Shown piece after piece: positions 33,410 through 42,794 of a DNA stretch of 64,000 nt (its first letter is position 1; each line of letters opens with the position of its first letter). The notes beneath the pieces are model-generated. The model had not been told where the DNA came from. It searched no databases and saw only the letters and a program-made list of their open reading frames with translations. A program made the translations under genes and the position numbers. Source of the DNA: Natronococcus sp. CG52 (GTDB lineage Archaea; Halobacteriota; Halobacteria; Halobacteriales; Natrialbaceae); NCBI RefSeq assembly GCF_023913515.1, contig NZ_CP099391.1:3782001-3846000 (forward strand), given 5' to 3'.

Positions 33410-34708
33410 CTATTCCTCGGCTCGAGCCACCAGCGACGCCGCCGCCTCGCTCGCCCGCTCGCGAACGGCCGACTCCTCGAGCGTCAGCACTTCTCGATCC
33501 CGCATGAGCACCTGCCCGTCACAGATGGTGTGGCGGACGTCGGCGGCGGCCGCGGCGTACGCGAGGTGGCTCACGAGGTCGTGGGCCGGCGTCAGGTGCG
33601 GCTTCTCGAGGTCGAGCACCGCGAGGTCGGCTGGGGCTCCCGCCTCGAGGCGACCGGCGTCGAGACCGATGGCGTCGGCGCTCCCCTGCGTCATCATCTC
33701 GACGACCGCCTCGGCGGGCACCGCGCTGGCGTCCTCCGCGGCGAGTTTGCCGAGCATCGCCGCGTCGCGGGCCTCGTCGAGCATGGAGAGATCGTTGTTC
33801 GAAGCCACCCCGTCGGTACCGATCCCGACGGTGACGCCCTCCTCGAGCATTCGCTGGACGGGCGCCATCCCGCTGGCGAGTTTCATGTTCGAGGCCGGGC
33901 AGTGGATCACGCCCGTTCCCGCCTCCGCGAGCAGACCGATCTCGCTCTCGTCGACGTGGACGCCGTGGGCGACGAAGTCCTGGGGCTCGAGCATTCCCTT
34001 CTCGGCGGCGTAGGCGAGCGGCCGGACGCCGTGCTCGTCGACGATCGGCGTCACCTCGTCAGCGGTCTCGTTCGCGTGGTAGTGGATCGGCACGCCGGCC
34101 TCGCGGGCCTTCGGGACGAACTCCTCGAGGTACTCCCCGCCGACGGTCGTCAGCGAGTGGGGCATGAACGCCGTCGAGATCCGGCCGTCGGCCGCGCCGT
34201 CGTACTCCGCGGCGACCTCGAGGCTCGTCTGGGCGTCCTCCCGGGCGCCCTCGTCGTTCTTGACGACGGTGACGACACCGTGGCCGAGTCGAGCCCGGAG
34301 GCCGGCCCGCTCGACCGCGTCGGCGATCTCCGGAACCTCGAAGTACATGTCCGCGAAGGCGGTCGTCCCGCTCTTGATCATCTCGACCAGCCCCAGCTCC
34401 GCGCCGATCCGGATATCGTCCGGGGTCAGTTCGCCCTCCGCGGGCCAGATGTCCTCCTGGAGCCAGGCGTCGAGGGGTTTGTCGTCGGCGTAGCCCCGCA
34501 GCAGCGTCATCGAGACGTGACAGTGGCCGTTGACGAATCCGGGCGTGACGAGCGAACCCGACGCGTCGAGGGTCTCGTCGGCGTCGGCCGCGAGGTCGTC
34601 GCCGAGTTCGAGGATCTCGCCGCGCTCTTGGTCGATCAGTACGTCCGCGCGCGTCACGGTCAGGTCGGGCGACAGCACCCGTCCGCCGGTGATAGCCAGC
34701 GTCGTCAT
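33410..34708 (-). CDS. Amidohydrolase, 5'-deoxyadenosine/SAH/MTA deaminase type
   Basis: A 432-residue metal-dependent amidohydrolase. The metal-binding pattern is present: NGHCHVSMTLL (H-x-H), HYHANET, VAHGVHVDES and GTDGVASNN with the catalytic aspartate. It matches the family that deaminates adenosine-containing products, such as 5'-deoxyadenosine, S-adenosylhomocysteine and methylthioadenosine. These arise from radical-SAM, methylation and polyamine reactions. ahcY lies 1.3 kb downstream on the same strand, separated by the secreted-protein gene. The precise substrate in haloarchaea is not settled. Confidence 0.87.
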   Translation of the reverse strand: MTTLAITGGRVLSPDLTVTRADVLIDQERGEILELGDDLAADADETLDASGSLVTPGFVNGHCHVSMTLLRGYADDKPLDAWLQEDIWPAEGELTPDDIRIGAELGLVEMIKSGTTAFADMYFEVPEIADAVERAGLRARLGHGVVTVVKNDEGAREDAQTSLEVAAEYDGAADGRISTAFMPHSLTTVGGEYLEEFVPKAREAGVPIHYHANETADEVTPIVDEHGVRPLAYAAEKGMLEPQDFVAHGVHVDESEIGLLAEAGTGVIHCPASNMKLASGMAPVQRMLEEGVTVGIGTDGVASNNDLSMLDEARDAAMLGKLAAEDASAVPAEAVVEMMTQGSADAIGLDAGRLEAGAPADLAVLDLEKPHLTPAHDLVSHLAYAAAAADVRHTICDGQVLMRDREVLTLEESAVRERASEAAASLVARAEE

Positions 34709-34769
34709 TACCTCGGGTTTCTCGCCGGCCTGCCTTAGCGTGTCGATTCGGTAGACTGGGAAACGGACC

Positions 34770-35511
34770 TCACACCGTTCGTTCGCACCGCCAGTATCCC
34801 TCCCGCTCCCGGATCTCGTATCCGGCGGCCTCGAGCGCCGCCCTCGTTTCCCGCGTCGCGTCGCCCTCGAGGCCGTCCTCGTGAATCTCGACGAATACAG
34901 CGGGTTCGTGACGCTCGAGGGTCTCCCGCGCGCCGCGTATCACGGCCGGCGCGGCGCCCTCGACGTCGACCTTGATCGCGTCCGGCGCCGGCAGGTCGGT
35001 CGCGAGGTCGTCGAGCCGGCGAATCGGAACCGGCCGAACGGCGGCCACCGACGCCTCCCAGCGGCTCGCACCCGCCCGGTCGAACGCCGAGAGTTCGGGG
35101 TACGTCGAGACGTAAAGGAGTCGTTTGCCGCTCTCGTCGCCGATTCCGCAATCGTGGGCGTCGATCCGCTCCTCGAGTCCGTTTAGCCAGACGTTCAGCC
35201 GGAGCCGATCGGCGGCCGTCGGGCCGTGTTCGAAGGTGACGATCCGGTGAACGGGCCGGCCCGCGGCCAGCGCGAGCGCGTAGATACCCACTTCTCGCCG
35301 ACGTCGAAGACGACGGCCGCGGGACCGCAGCGGGCGCTCAGTTCCGCAAGCATCGCGTTGTCGCCGTGGCGGTTGAGCTGCTCGTAACACCGGAGCGTTC
35401 CCGCGGGCGTCCGGTTTCGACGCGAAACCAGCCGGCGCTCGTAGTTCGCCCGTAGCCGAATCCGCGGAGGACGTAGAACGCTCGCGTCGCGAGATCGGAC
35501 GCCGAAGGCAC
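34770..35511 (-). pseudogene. FkbM-family methyltransferase with two frameshifts
   Basis: The gene can be followed in three successive frames on the minus strand. GTG at 35511 opens VPSASDLATRAFYVLRGFGY. After a shift near 35448 the frame changes to ANYERRLVSRRNRTPAGTLR and ELSARCGPAAVVFDVGE. A second shift near 35292 returns it to VGIYALALAAGRPVHRIVTF, KVDVEGAAPAVIRGA and FVEIHEDG. FkbM methyltransferases need VFDVGAN-VGxYAL in one piece, so the protein cannot be made whole. Both shifts equal loss of one base, so gene decay or two sequencing errors are possible. It would have methylated a sugar hydroxyl. Downstream of the beta-propeller gene by 18 bp. Confidence 0.82.
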
Positions 35512-35529
35512 GGTGCGGCCGCAGTCGCG

Positions 35530-36372
35530 CTATCGCTCGAACGGGATCGCGACTCCCGTCACGCCGTCGACGCCGAGCACCTGGGATCGCCACTCGCCGT
35601 CGGTCGCCGCCGCGAACGTGCCGTCCTCGGTGACCGCGTAGACCGCGTCGCCGTAGCCGACGTCGACGACGGGATCGTGGGGGTGCTCGAGGGGCCGCCA
35701 CTCGCCGTCCTCGGCCGTGTATTCGGAGACCGTCTCGTCGGAAACGGCGTGAGCGCGAGCGATCCGGCCGGGTTCGGAGCGCGGATCGGCGGCGACGACG
35801 TTGAACGCGCCCTCGAGAATCGACATCCAGCCGTTACCGAGCTTGTAGAGGCCGTCGTCGGTCGCGGCGAGCGGGACGCCGCTGGCGGAGACGTCGCGGA
35901 CGTCGGTGAGTCCGGCGTGGTCGAGACCGCCCTCGTGGACCCGGTAGACCCCGCGGTCCGTGCCGATGAGGTTGCCGTCGATAGCGCGGACCGACGCGCC
36001 GAGGTCGTCCTCGAGCGTCAGCCAATTCTCGTCGTCCCGTCGAGCGATGCGGCCGTCGGGACCGGCTGCGAGCAGCCGCGATCCGTCGGCGCCGACCGCG
36101 ACCGCGGGGCCGAACCCGGTCTCGACGAAGGTGGCGTCCTCGTCGGTCGCGTCGACTCCCGAACGCAGCAGGCGAACGTCCTCGTCCGTCGCGACCGCGA
36201 TCGTCTCGCCGGCCGCGGCGACGTCTCGCGCATCACAGCGCTCACAGAGGCCGAACTCGCCGACGGAGTCGCCGGCGACGCGCACGCGAACGATCCCGAA
36301 CGAACTCGCGACGTAGGCGCGCGTGGCACCATCGCGGCCGTCGTAGACGCGTTTCTCCTCGATCGAATCCAT
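35530..36372 (-). CDS. HVO_0234 family beta-propeller protein
   Basis: A 280-residue protein built of repeated short strands with tryptophan and aspartate, like the beta-propeller described for HVO_0234 in haloarchaea. Representative blades are YVASSFGIVRVRVAGDSVGE, VAVGADGSRLLAAGPDGRIA and YAVTEDGTFAAATDGEWRSQ. A CxxC (LCERCDA) lies near residue 45. The ATG at 36372 (MDSIEEKRVYDG) agrees with the family start. No signal peptide is seen, so it is cytosolic. Its position next to the sugar genes FkbM and GlmM is noted, but its role is unknown. Confidence 0.83.
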   Translation of the reverse strand: MDSIEEKRVYDGRDGATRAYVASSFGIVRVRVAGDSVGEFGLCERCDARDVAAAGETIAVATDEDVRLLRSGVDATDEDATFVETGFGPAVAVGADGSRLLAAGPDGRIARRDDENWLTLEDDLGASVRAIDGNLIGTDRGVYRVHEGGLDHAGLTDVRDVSASGVPLAATDDGLYKLGNGWMSILEGAFNVVAADPRSEPGRIARAHAVSDETVSEYTAEDGEWRPLEHPHDPVVDVGYGDAVYAVTEDGTFAAATDGEWRSQVLGVDGVTGVAIPFER

Positions 36373-36463
36373 ACCCGTACGGTCGTGATCGCGCGCCGAA
36401 AGCGTTCTGTCTGCTCCGTCGGCTTCGGAACCCATTTGGGGGGTCCGACCCGACTAACTGGTG

Positions 36464-37828
36464 ATGCAAGTATTCGGATCGAGCGGGACGCGCGGCGTCG
36501 CCAACGAGGAGCTGACGCCCGCGTTCGTCCTTCGCGTCGCGAAAGCAGCGGGGACGGCCTGGGAGGCCGGCCGCATCGCGATCGCACGCGACACGAGATA
36601 CACCGGGCAGATGCTCGCCGACGCCGCCGCGAGCGGACTGGCGAGCACGGGAACCGACGTCGACCGCCTGGGGATCGTTCCGACGCCCGGCGCACAGGCC
36701 TACGCCGAGCGCGAGGGGGTGCCGGTTATGGTCATCACGGCCTCGCACAATCCGCCGCAGTACAACGGCGTCAAACTCGTCAACAGCGACGGGGTCGAAC
36801 TCGGAATTACCGGCCTCGAGTCGATCGAGGAGACGCTGCTCGCGGAGGCGTTTACGGTCGCCCCGTGGGACGAGACGGGCCGCGTCCGGATGGTCGAGGG
36901 GGCGAAACAGGAGTACGTCGACGAACTGCTCGAGGCGGTCGACCGCGAGCGGATCGCCGACGCCGACCTGACGATCGCGCTCGACCCGGGCCACGGGGCG
37001 GGGTCGCTGACCAGTCCGGAGTTCTTCCGCAAGCTGGGCTGTCGCGTCGTCACGGTCAACGGCCAGCCCGACGGTCACTTCCCAGGCCGCGATCCGGAGC
37101 CGGTCCTCTCGAACCTCGAGGATCTGGGCCGGCTCGTCCGGGCCACCGACGCCGACATCGGGATCGCCCACGACGGCGACGCCGACCGGGCCATCTTCTT
37201 CGACGAGAACGGCGAGTACGTCGAGGGCGACGCCACCCTCGCCGCCCTCGCGGCGGCGGAACTCGGGCCCGAGGACACCACCGTCTCCGCGGTGAACGTC
37301 TCCCAGCGCCTCGTCGACGTCGCCAACGAGATCGGCGCCGAACTCGAACTGACGCCGATCGGTTCGACGAACATCATCACCCGAATCGAGGAACTCGAGG
37401 CGAAGAACAAGCACGTCCCCGTCGCGGGCGAGGGCAACGGCGGGATTTTCTTCCCCAACTACCGGCTCACGCGAGACGGCGCCTTCACCGCCGCACGGTT
37501 CCTCGAACTCGTCGCCGAGCGGCCGGTGAGCGAGATCGTCGCCCCGTACAACGGGTACGCCAACGTTCGGCGCAACATCGAGTACGAGTCGACGGCCGAA
37601 CGCGACGCGATGCTCGACGCCGCGGCCAACCACGCCCAGGCCGCGGACGCCGAGCTCAACACGCGAGACGGCTACCGCCTGGACTACGGCGACGCGTGGG
37701 TGCTCGCGCGTCCGTCCGGCACGGAGCCGCTCGTCCGGATCTACGCCGAGGCCCGCGACGCCGACCGTGCGAACGACCTCGCCGACGACATGTACGAGAC
37801 GCTGGCCGAAGCGAAAGCCGACGCCTGA
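36464..37828 (+). CDS. glmM: Phosphoglucosamine mutase GlmM
   Basis: A 454-residue alpha-phosphohexomutase of 4 domains. The active-site phosphoserine is in TASHNPPQYNG (about residue 92), the metal-binding loop is DGDADRAIFFD (about 240), and GEGNGGIFF plus RPSGTEPLVRIYAEA recognise the sugar and its phosphate. It interconverts glucosamine-6- and -1-phosphate, between GlmS and GlmU. Family members include phosphomannomutase; glmS and glmU nearby favour glucosamine, as does the name used for archaeal enzymes. The ATG at 36464 is preferred over a GTG directly before it. Confidence 0.9.
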   Translation: MQVFGSSGTRGVANEELTPAFVLRVAKAAGTAWEAGRIAIARDTRYTGQMLADAAASGLASTGTDVDRLGIVPTPGAQAYAEREGVPVMVITASHNPPQYNGVKLVNSDGVELGITGLESIEETLLAEAFTVAPWDETGRVRMVEGAKQEYVDELLEAVDRERIADADLTIALDPGHGAGSLTSPEFFRKLGCRVVTVNGQPDGHFPGRDPEPVLSNLEDLGRLVRATDADIGIAHDGDADRAIFFDENGEYVEGDATLAALAAAELGPEDTTVSAVNVSQRLVDVANEIGAELELTPIGSTNIITRIEELEAKNKHVPVAGEGNGGIFFPNYRLTRDGAFTAARFLELVAERPVSEIVAPYNGYANVRRNIEYESTAERDAMLDAAANHAQAADAELNTRDGYRLDYGDAWVLARPSGTEPLVRIYAEARDADRANDLADDMYETLAEAKADA

Positions 37829-37901
37829 CGCCTGTCCGCTGCCGGCAGCAGTTCTTTCCGTCGACCCGGCGTCAGTTCGCCTACGAGGCTCGTACTGGAA
37901 G

Positions 37902-38978
37902 ATGAGCGACGAGTCGGCACAGCGACCTCGAGACCCGCCGGCGGAAGACGACGCGCCGCAATCCCAGCCCGATCCGCTCGTCGGCGCTGGATCGCGCGTC
38001 GACAGGGTACTCCACTGGCTCTACCTGCACGGCGACCGCCGCGTCATCTCCGGCGTGATCCTGGTCGGCGTCTTCGTCGCCTCGCTGCTGTTGATTCGCG
38101 GCGAACTCATCACGCCGGCCGAGGCGGGCGACGTCACAGCCATCTCCGCCGCGCTGGTCGGCGGGATGCTCCCGTTTATCACCGTCGTGCTCGCGATCAA
38201 CCAGCTCATCCTCTCCGAGGAGTTCGGCACGACCGGCGCCTTCTTCGAGCGCCTCGAGGAGACCCGCGAGTTCCGGCGAACGATCGAGTCACACACCGGC
38301 TACCGGCCGAGCCCGGTCGAACCTTCGGCGTTCCTCCGGACGCTGATCGAGGCCAAGCGCCGGACCGCGCTCGGACTCCAGAACGTCTGTCGCGACGCCG
38401 ATCCCGACGTCCAGGACGACGTCGACGAGTTCGTCACGACCACGACGTCGCGAGACGACGAGGCCATCGAGACCCTCGAGGACGCGAGGTTCGGCTCGTT
38501 CGTCGTCATCTCCGTCATCCTCCACTACAACGATCCCTGGCAGCTTCAGGAGGTCCGAAAGATCCGGGAGTATCACCGATACGGCCTCTCCGACGCCGCG
38601 GACAATCAGCTCGAGCGGCTGGAGGATCTCCTCGGCGACATCCACGTCGCCCGGCAGTACTTCAAGACCGTCTACATGCAACAGGAGCTGGCGGATCTCT
38701 CGAAGATCCTGCTGTACGTCGGCTTCCCGACGCTACTCGGCGGCGCCTTCATCATCGTGTCGTACGGTAACCTGCTGGCGCTGGATCTCCACCCGTGGGT
38801 CTACGTGGGCGTCGTCAGCGCGACGATCGCGGCGCTGTTCAGTCCCTTCGCCGTCCTGATCACGTACGTGCTCCGGATCGCGACTATCGCGCGACGGACG
38901 GCCGCCGACTTCGGCCCGTTCGTCCTGCAACAGCAGCTCCCCCAGGAGGGACTCGAGACGAGCGACGCCGGCGACTGA
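37902..38978 (+). CDS. Four-helix membrane protein of unknown function
   Basis: A 358-residue protein with two membrane helices near residues 48-105 (VISGVILVGVFVASLLLI and AALVGGMLPFITVVLAINQL) and two near 275-335 (ILLYVGFPTLLGGAFIIVSY and WVYVGVVSATIAALFSPFAV). The central ~170-residue domain is soluble, charged and helical (EEFGTTGAFFERLEETREFR, YHRYGLSDAADNQLERLEDL). The shape recalls haloarchaeal sensor-like membrane proteins. The N-terminus is acidic and proline-rich. It follows glmM after 73 bp in the same direction; cotranscription is possible. Confidence 0.72.
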   Translation: MSDESAQRPRDPPAEDDAPQSQPDPLVGAGSRVDRVLHWLYLHGDRRVISGVILVGVFVASLLLIRGELITPAEAGDVTAISAALVGGMLPFITVVLAINQLILSEEFGTTGAFFERLEETREFRRTIESHTGYRPSPVEPSAFLRTLIEAKRRTALGLQNVCRDADPDVQDDVDEFVTTTTSRDDEAIETLEDARFGSFVVISVILHYNDPWQLQEVRKIREYHRYGLSDAADNQLERLEDLLGDIHVARQYFKTVYMQQELADLSKILLYVGFPTLLGGAFIIVSYGNLLALDLHPWVYVGVVSATIAALFSPFAVLITYVLRIATIARRTAADFGPFVLQQQLPQEGLETSDAGD

Positions 38979-39036
38979 TCGGCGCTCCTACCGTCGGCAG
39001 AACTGTTTAAAGACCGGGCACGAACGGGCGGCCGTA

Positions 39037-39546
39037 TCAGGACCGCAGTTCCTCGCCGTACCGCACACCGGCCCGCTCGGTCGCGAGCAACAGCCGGTGT
39101 GCGACCACGAGCAGAACGACCGCGAGAACGATCAGCACCCCCTCCCAGAGCGCCGAGAGGATTCCGAGCGAGACGATCAGCGTCGTCGCGCAGGCGGGCG
39201 GGTGACGGGTATCGGTCGCGAGCATTCCACCCGCAGTCAGCGTCGTCGCGAGGACCGCGCTCCCGGCGAGCCGGAGCCCCTCTATCGAACCGGGCGCCGT
39301 CGCGACCGTCATGCTCGCCTCGACGGCGAGCAGGTGGTACGCGAGCAGTCCGGCGGCGACGCCGATGGCGTGGCCGCCGATCACCCGCTTCGGCGAGGTC
39401 GCGTCACTGTCCTGGAACAGTGCCAGCACGAACGCCGAGGGTCCGAGGCTCGGAAAGATCATCGGCAGTCCCGACAGCCAGGCCATCCCCGCCGTCGTCG
39501 AGATGAGAAGGGCAGTGTGTAGCGTCGTTCCCGTCCGATCGTCCAT
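39037..39546 (-). CDS. HPP family membrane protein
   Basis: A 169-residue protein with about four membrane helices. It retains the HPP family blocks FPSLGPSAFVLA, IGGHAIGVAAG and DTRHPPACATTL, the last giving the family its name. HPP proteins of bacteria and plants transport nitrite or sit next to universal stress proteins, as here (a Usp gene is 55 bp upstream in the same direction). The N-terminus, MDDRTGTTLHTALLISTTAG, starts the first helix directly. Confidence 0.88.
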   Translation of the reverse strand: MDDRTGTTLHTALLISTTAGMAWLSGLPMIFPSLGPSAFVLALFQDSDATSPKRVIGGHAIGVAAGLLAYHLLAVEASMTVATAPGSIEGLRLAGSAVLATTLTAGGMLATDTRHPPACATTLIVSLGILSALWEGVLIVLAVVLLVVAHRLLLATERAGVRYGEELRS

Positions 39547-39601
39547 ACACTCCGTTCGAGGCGTCGAGGTGAAAACACCGATGGTTCGGCCCGTTCGGAG
39601 C

Positions 39602-40006
39602 TCAGGGGACGATCATCACCGGTATCGGCGACCGGCGGGCGACCTTCTCCGCGACGCTTCCCAGTAGCATCCGCGAGACGCCCGAGCGGCCCTCGCTACC
39701 GATGACGATGTCGTCGACGTCCTCCTCCTCGACGTACTGGAGGATCGCGGACGCTGCCTGTCCTTCGACGACCTGCGTCTCGACTCGGCGCCCGTACTTC
39801 TCGGCGATCCGATCGACGTCGTCGAAGACGTCGGGGTGGCTGTCCTCGCCGGCGACCGCCGGCGGTCGGCCTGCGTATCCCGCCTCGAGGTCGTCGACCG
39901 CGTGGAGAACCGTGATGTCGTCGTCGGGAAACCGTTCGAGGGCGTACTCGAGGGCCGCCCGCGCGGGCTCGGAGTCGTCCATCGGAACGAGAAGGCGTCT
40001 GGTCAT
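39602..40006 (-). CDS. Universal stress protein (UspA)
   Basis: A 134-residue protein, MTRRLLVPMDDSEPARAALE at its start. The ATP-binding pattern G-x2-G-x9-G-S is seen as GSEGRSGVSRMLLGSVAEKV, followed by the terminal strand SPIPVMIVP. It dimerises and binds ATP in this family. The neighbour in the same direction is the HPP gene, a usual Usp partner. The longer in-frame start is rejected because the family begins at this ATG. Confidence 0.92.
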   Translation of the reverse strand: MTRRLLVPMDDSEPARAALEYALERFPDDDITVLHAVDDLEAGYAGRPPAVAGEDSHPDVFDDVDRIAEKYGRRVETQVVEGQAASAILQYVEEEDVDDIVIGSEGRSGVSRMLLGSVAEKVARRSPIPVMIVP

Positions 40007-40069
40007 ACCGGAAGTACGATCGGCGGCTCCTTCAGTTATTGGCACGACGGTTCGGCCGCCGGACGACGT

Positions 40070-41248
40070 TTAGAACGGATCGGTCTCCTCGAGTACGTCC
40101 TCCTCGAGCGCGTCCTCGAGTCGGTGCTGTTCCGTTCGAAGCGACTCGAGTTCGTCCGCGACGCGGCCGTCTCGCAGCCGCTCGCGCTCTGTGGGAGTTA
40201 ACTGATCGACCGCCTGAGCCGCGGTCTGGAGGCGGTCGTACTCCGAACCGTACGTCAGGGCGCGTACGTCCCGAAGCGCCGCGACGGTTTCCTCGTCGGC
40301 GACGCGGGCGACGAACGGCTGGTACTCTCGACTCTGGCGCCGGAGGAACCCCGCCGGACCGGGCGGCCACGCGACCGTCAGCGGTTCGGCGTCGATCCCC
40401 TCGAGGTACGTCTGCTGGGTCGCGACCGTCCGCTTGAGTTCGTCCGCGTCCTCGACGTAGTGCTCGAGCTTCGACCGGGAGTAGTCAGCGTACTCGAGCA
40501 GTTCGGGAACGGTGTACTCTCCGGCGGGCCGTTCGGACACGAACCGCCGCAGATCCTCCGGCGGACGTTCGTAGCCGACGAAGGGGTACCATCGGCTCCG
40601 CTCGAGCAGTGAGAAGACCTTCCGGGCCGAGACCTCGAGGCGGTACTCCCGGAACGCGGTCCGGACCGCCTCGTTGTACGTCTCGATCGGCTCCCGGAGT
40701 CGCTCGACCGGCGCCCCCAGGTCGGCGGTCGCGAGTTCGAGCAGTCGCTCGCGCTCGTCGATCGCGTCGTCGATCTCCCGCACGCGTCTGCTGGCGGCCT
40801 TTCGCGCCTCGACGAGTTCCTCCTGCGCAGCGTTTCGGTCCTCGAGCAGTTCCGCGTACCGGCGGGCGGGTGCGAGCGCCTCGTGTGCGCGCTCGAAGTC
40901 GGACTCGCTCAGCCGTCGCTTGTCGAGGACGTCGAGCGCGTCCTCGAACGCTTCGCGACCCTTCAGATCGTCGGACAGCCCGTCGACGAGGGTGTCGAAC
41001 TTGCCCTCGAGTTCGATGTACGCCTGGAAGTTCTCCCGGCCGGTACCCGTCGCCCGGTCGACGTAGGTGTCGAGGAGGTCCGTCGCGTCTCGATAGGCTT
41101 CGGCGGCGTCGACGACCGCCTCGCCGCCGTGGTCCTCGATCTCTCGGCGGGCCCGTTCGAACCGCTCGCGAGCGACCTCGAGTCGCTCGAGCGGCGTACG
41201 GTTCGTCCCGGCTGCGTCGGGTTCCGAGCGAGAGACGCCTTCAGTCAT
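40070..41248 (-). CDS. Coiled-coil protein of unknown function
   Basis: A 392-residue protein predicted almost entirely helical with long heptad-like stretches (LERLEVARERFERARREIED, ELVEARKAASRRVREIDDAI, ERERLRDGRVADELESLRTE). A short aromatic, glycine-rich segment interrupts it near residue 220 (SRWYPFVGYERPPEDL). The start MTEGVSRSEPDAAG at 41248 is one base after the stop of hisI, so they are coupled. I recall a haloarchaeal family DUF7118 for this layout. Its relation to histidine synthesis is unclear. Confidence 0.75.
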   Translation of the reverse strand: MTEGVSRSEPDAAGTNRTPLERLEVARERFERARREIEDHGGEAVVDAAEAYRDATDLLDTYVDRATGTGRENFQAYIELEGKFDTLVDGLSDDLKGREAFEDALDVLDKRRLSESDFERAHEALAPARRYAELLEDRNAAQEELVEARKAASRRVREIDDAIDERERLLELATADLGAPVERLREPIETYNEAVRTAFREYRLEVSARKVFSLLERSRWYPFVGYERPPEDLRRFVSERPAGEYTVPELLEYADYSRSKLEHYVEDADELKRTVATQQTYLEGIDAEPLTVAWPPGPAGFLRRQSREYQPFVARVADEETVAALRDVRALTYGSEYDRLQTAAQAVDQLTPTERERLRDGRVADELESLRTEQHRLEDALEEDVLEETDPF

Positions 41249-41249
41249 C

Positions 41250-41615
41250 CTACTCGTAGACGGCCTCGGGATCGAACACTCGTTCGCCGACGTTCTCGCC
41301 CTCGACGGTTCGGTAGAAACAGGAGCGGTGGCCCGTGTGACACGCACCCCCCTCCTGGTCGACCAGGTACAGCAGGGTGTCGGCGTCGCAGTCGACCCTG
41401 ACCTCCTCGACGTGCTGGACGTGCCCGCTCGTCCCGCCCTTCTGCCAGAGTTCGTCCCGGCTTCGCGAGTAGTAGTGTGCCAGTCCCGTCTCGCGGGTGT
41501 GCTCGAGCGCCTCCGGGGAGACGTAGGCGAGCATCAACACCTCGCCCGTGTCGGCGTCCTGTGCGACGGCCGGAACGAGTCCGTCCTCGCCGAAGTCGAC
41601 CGCGATCTCGTCCAT
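41250..41615 (-). CDS. hisI: Phosphoribosyl-AMP cyclohydrolase HisI
   Basis: A 121-residue enzyme, third step of histidine synthesis. It is of the normal length for the stand-alone archaeal form. Zinc and magnesium ligands are visible as [18 protein letters not shown] with the first cysteine, [14 protein letters not shown] with two more, and [15 protein letters not shown] as the phosphate-binding block. Other his genes are not in the window. The coiled-coil gene follows one base downstream. Confidence 0.95.
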   Translation of the reverse strand: MDEIAVDFGEDGLVPAVAQDADTGEVLMLAYVSPEALEHTRETGLAHYYSRSRDELWQKGGTSGHVQHVEEVRVDCDADTLLYLVDQEGGACHTGHRSCFYRTVEGENVGERVFDPEAVYE

Positions 41616-41848
41616 GATAGAGTCGATGACCGTCCCCGCGATAGGTCTTTTGCCGCGTCGTCACGAAACGGCCTCCAGAAGCCGCCGCTGGGCACGGGCG
41701 CATCTCGAGCCGAACGCGTTCGATTCGGTCGATCTCGAGCAGCGCCCTCAGACTGGACGCCAACCGCTCCACTTTCGCACAGGTTCGTCCGAAATACAGT
41801 CATGTCGGCGTTACACGCCCTTCTTGGAATTGATCCCGAACCCGTAGT

Positions 41849-42622
41849 ATGGGAGCAGTCGCGGCAACCCGATCCGTGGTCGACCGTGCGCGAGAGGAAC
41901 AAATTACTCTTCTCGCGGCGAGCATCGCCTATTACGCCTTCTTTTCGATCATTCCGTTGCTGTTGCTCGTCCTCGCGATCGGATCGCTCGTCGGCGGACA
42001 GGCGTTCGCCGACCGTCTCGTCGGACTCATCGGAGGGCAGCTCTCCTCGCAGGGCCAAACCGTGGTCGAGCAAGCGTTGACGAGCCCGACCGGCCGAGGT
42101 GGTGCGTCGATCGTCGGGGTCGTCGGGCTGCTGTGGGGAGGTCTCAAGGTGTTCCGGACGGTCGACGTCGCGTTCGATCAGGTCTACCTGGTCGGAGAGG
42201 ACTCCTCCCTGGTTCGCCAGGTCGTCGACGGCGTGCTCGTGCTGTTCCTCGTCGGTCTCGCGGTGATCGTCATGGTCGGCCTCGGGGCGGTAATTCAGCG
42301 CGCGGAACTGGTCGGTATCCCCGGTATCAGCATCCTCGGCTGGATCGGGATGTTCGTCGGACTCGTCGTCGTCTTTCTCCCGCTGTTTTACGTAATGCCG
42401 CCGGTCGAGGTCAGCTTTCGAGAGGTGGTTCCGGGCACGGTGTTCACGGTCGCGGGCTGGATAATCCTCCAGGCTGGATTCCAGGTGTACGCCGCAAACG
42501 CGGGCGACTACCAGGCCTACGGGCTGCTCGGGGCCGTGCTCCTGTTTCTCACGTGGTTGTACTTCGCGGGCGTTCTCGTGCTGCTCGGCGCGACGATCAA
42601 CGCCGTGCTCGCGGACCGGTGA
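41849..42622 (+). CDS. YihY/BrkB family membrane protein
   Basis: A 257-residue protein with about six helices. Its first block AASIAYYAFFSIIPLLLLVL and the later MPPVEVSFREVVPGTVFTVA, FQVYAANAGDYQAYGLLGAV and LLFLTWLYFAGVLVLLGATI match the YihY/BrkB family, once thought to be ribonuclease BN. It may be a lipid or envelope transporter. A second sequence resembling its C-terminal YAAN-x-GxY is found at 45810-45910. It stands alone in the plus direction. Confidence 0.88.
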   Translation: MGAVAATRSVVDRAREEQITLLAASIAYYAFFSIIPLLLLVLAIGSLVGGQAFADRLVGLIGGQLSSQGQTVVEQALTSPTGRGGASIVGVVGLLWGGLKVFRTVDVAFDQVYLVGEDSSLVRQVVDGVLVLFLVGLAVIVMVGLGAVIQRAELVGIPGISILGWIGMFVGLVVVFLPLFYVMPPVEVSFREVVPGTVFTVAGWIILQAGFQVYAANAGDYQAYGLLGAVLLFLTWLYFAGVLVLLGATINAVLADR

Positions 42623-42794
42623 TCCGCGGTAGTCTCGGCTTCGAACCGCTCATGTCGAGCGCTTCCGTCCGAACCCCGCCGAACGAGCGCGAGCACGCGG
42701 TAGCACGTTTCGAGTCGATCCGCTGCGCTCCGACGACCGAAAGCCGAAACGGGACGCCGAATCGGCGGCTCGAGCCAGCGGGGGAGCGGACTTC

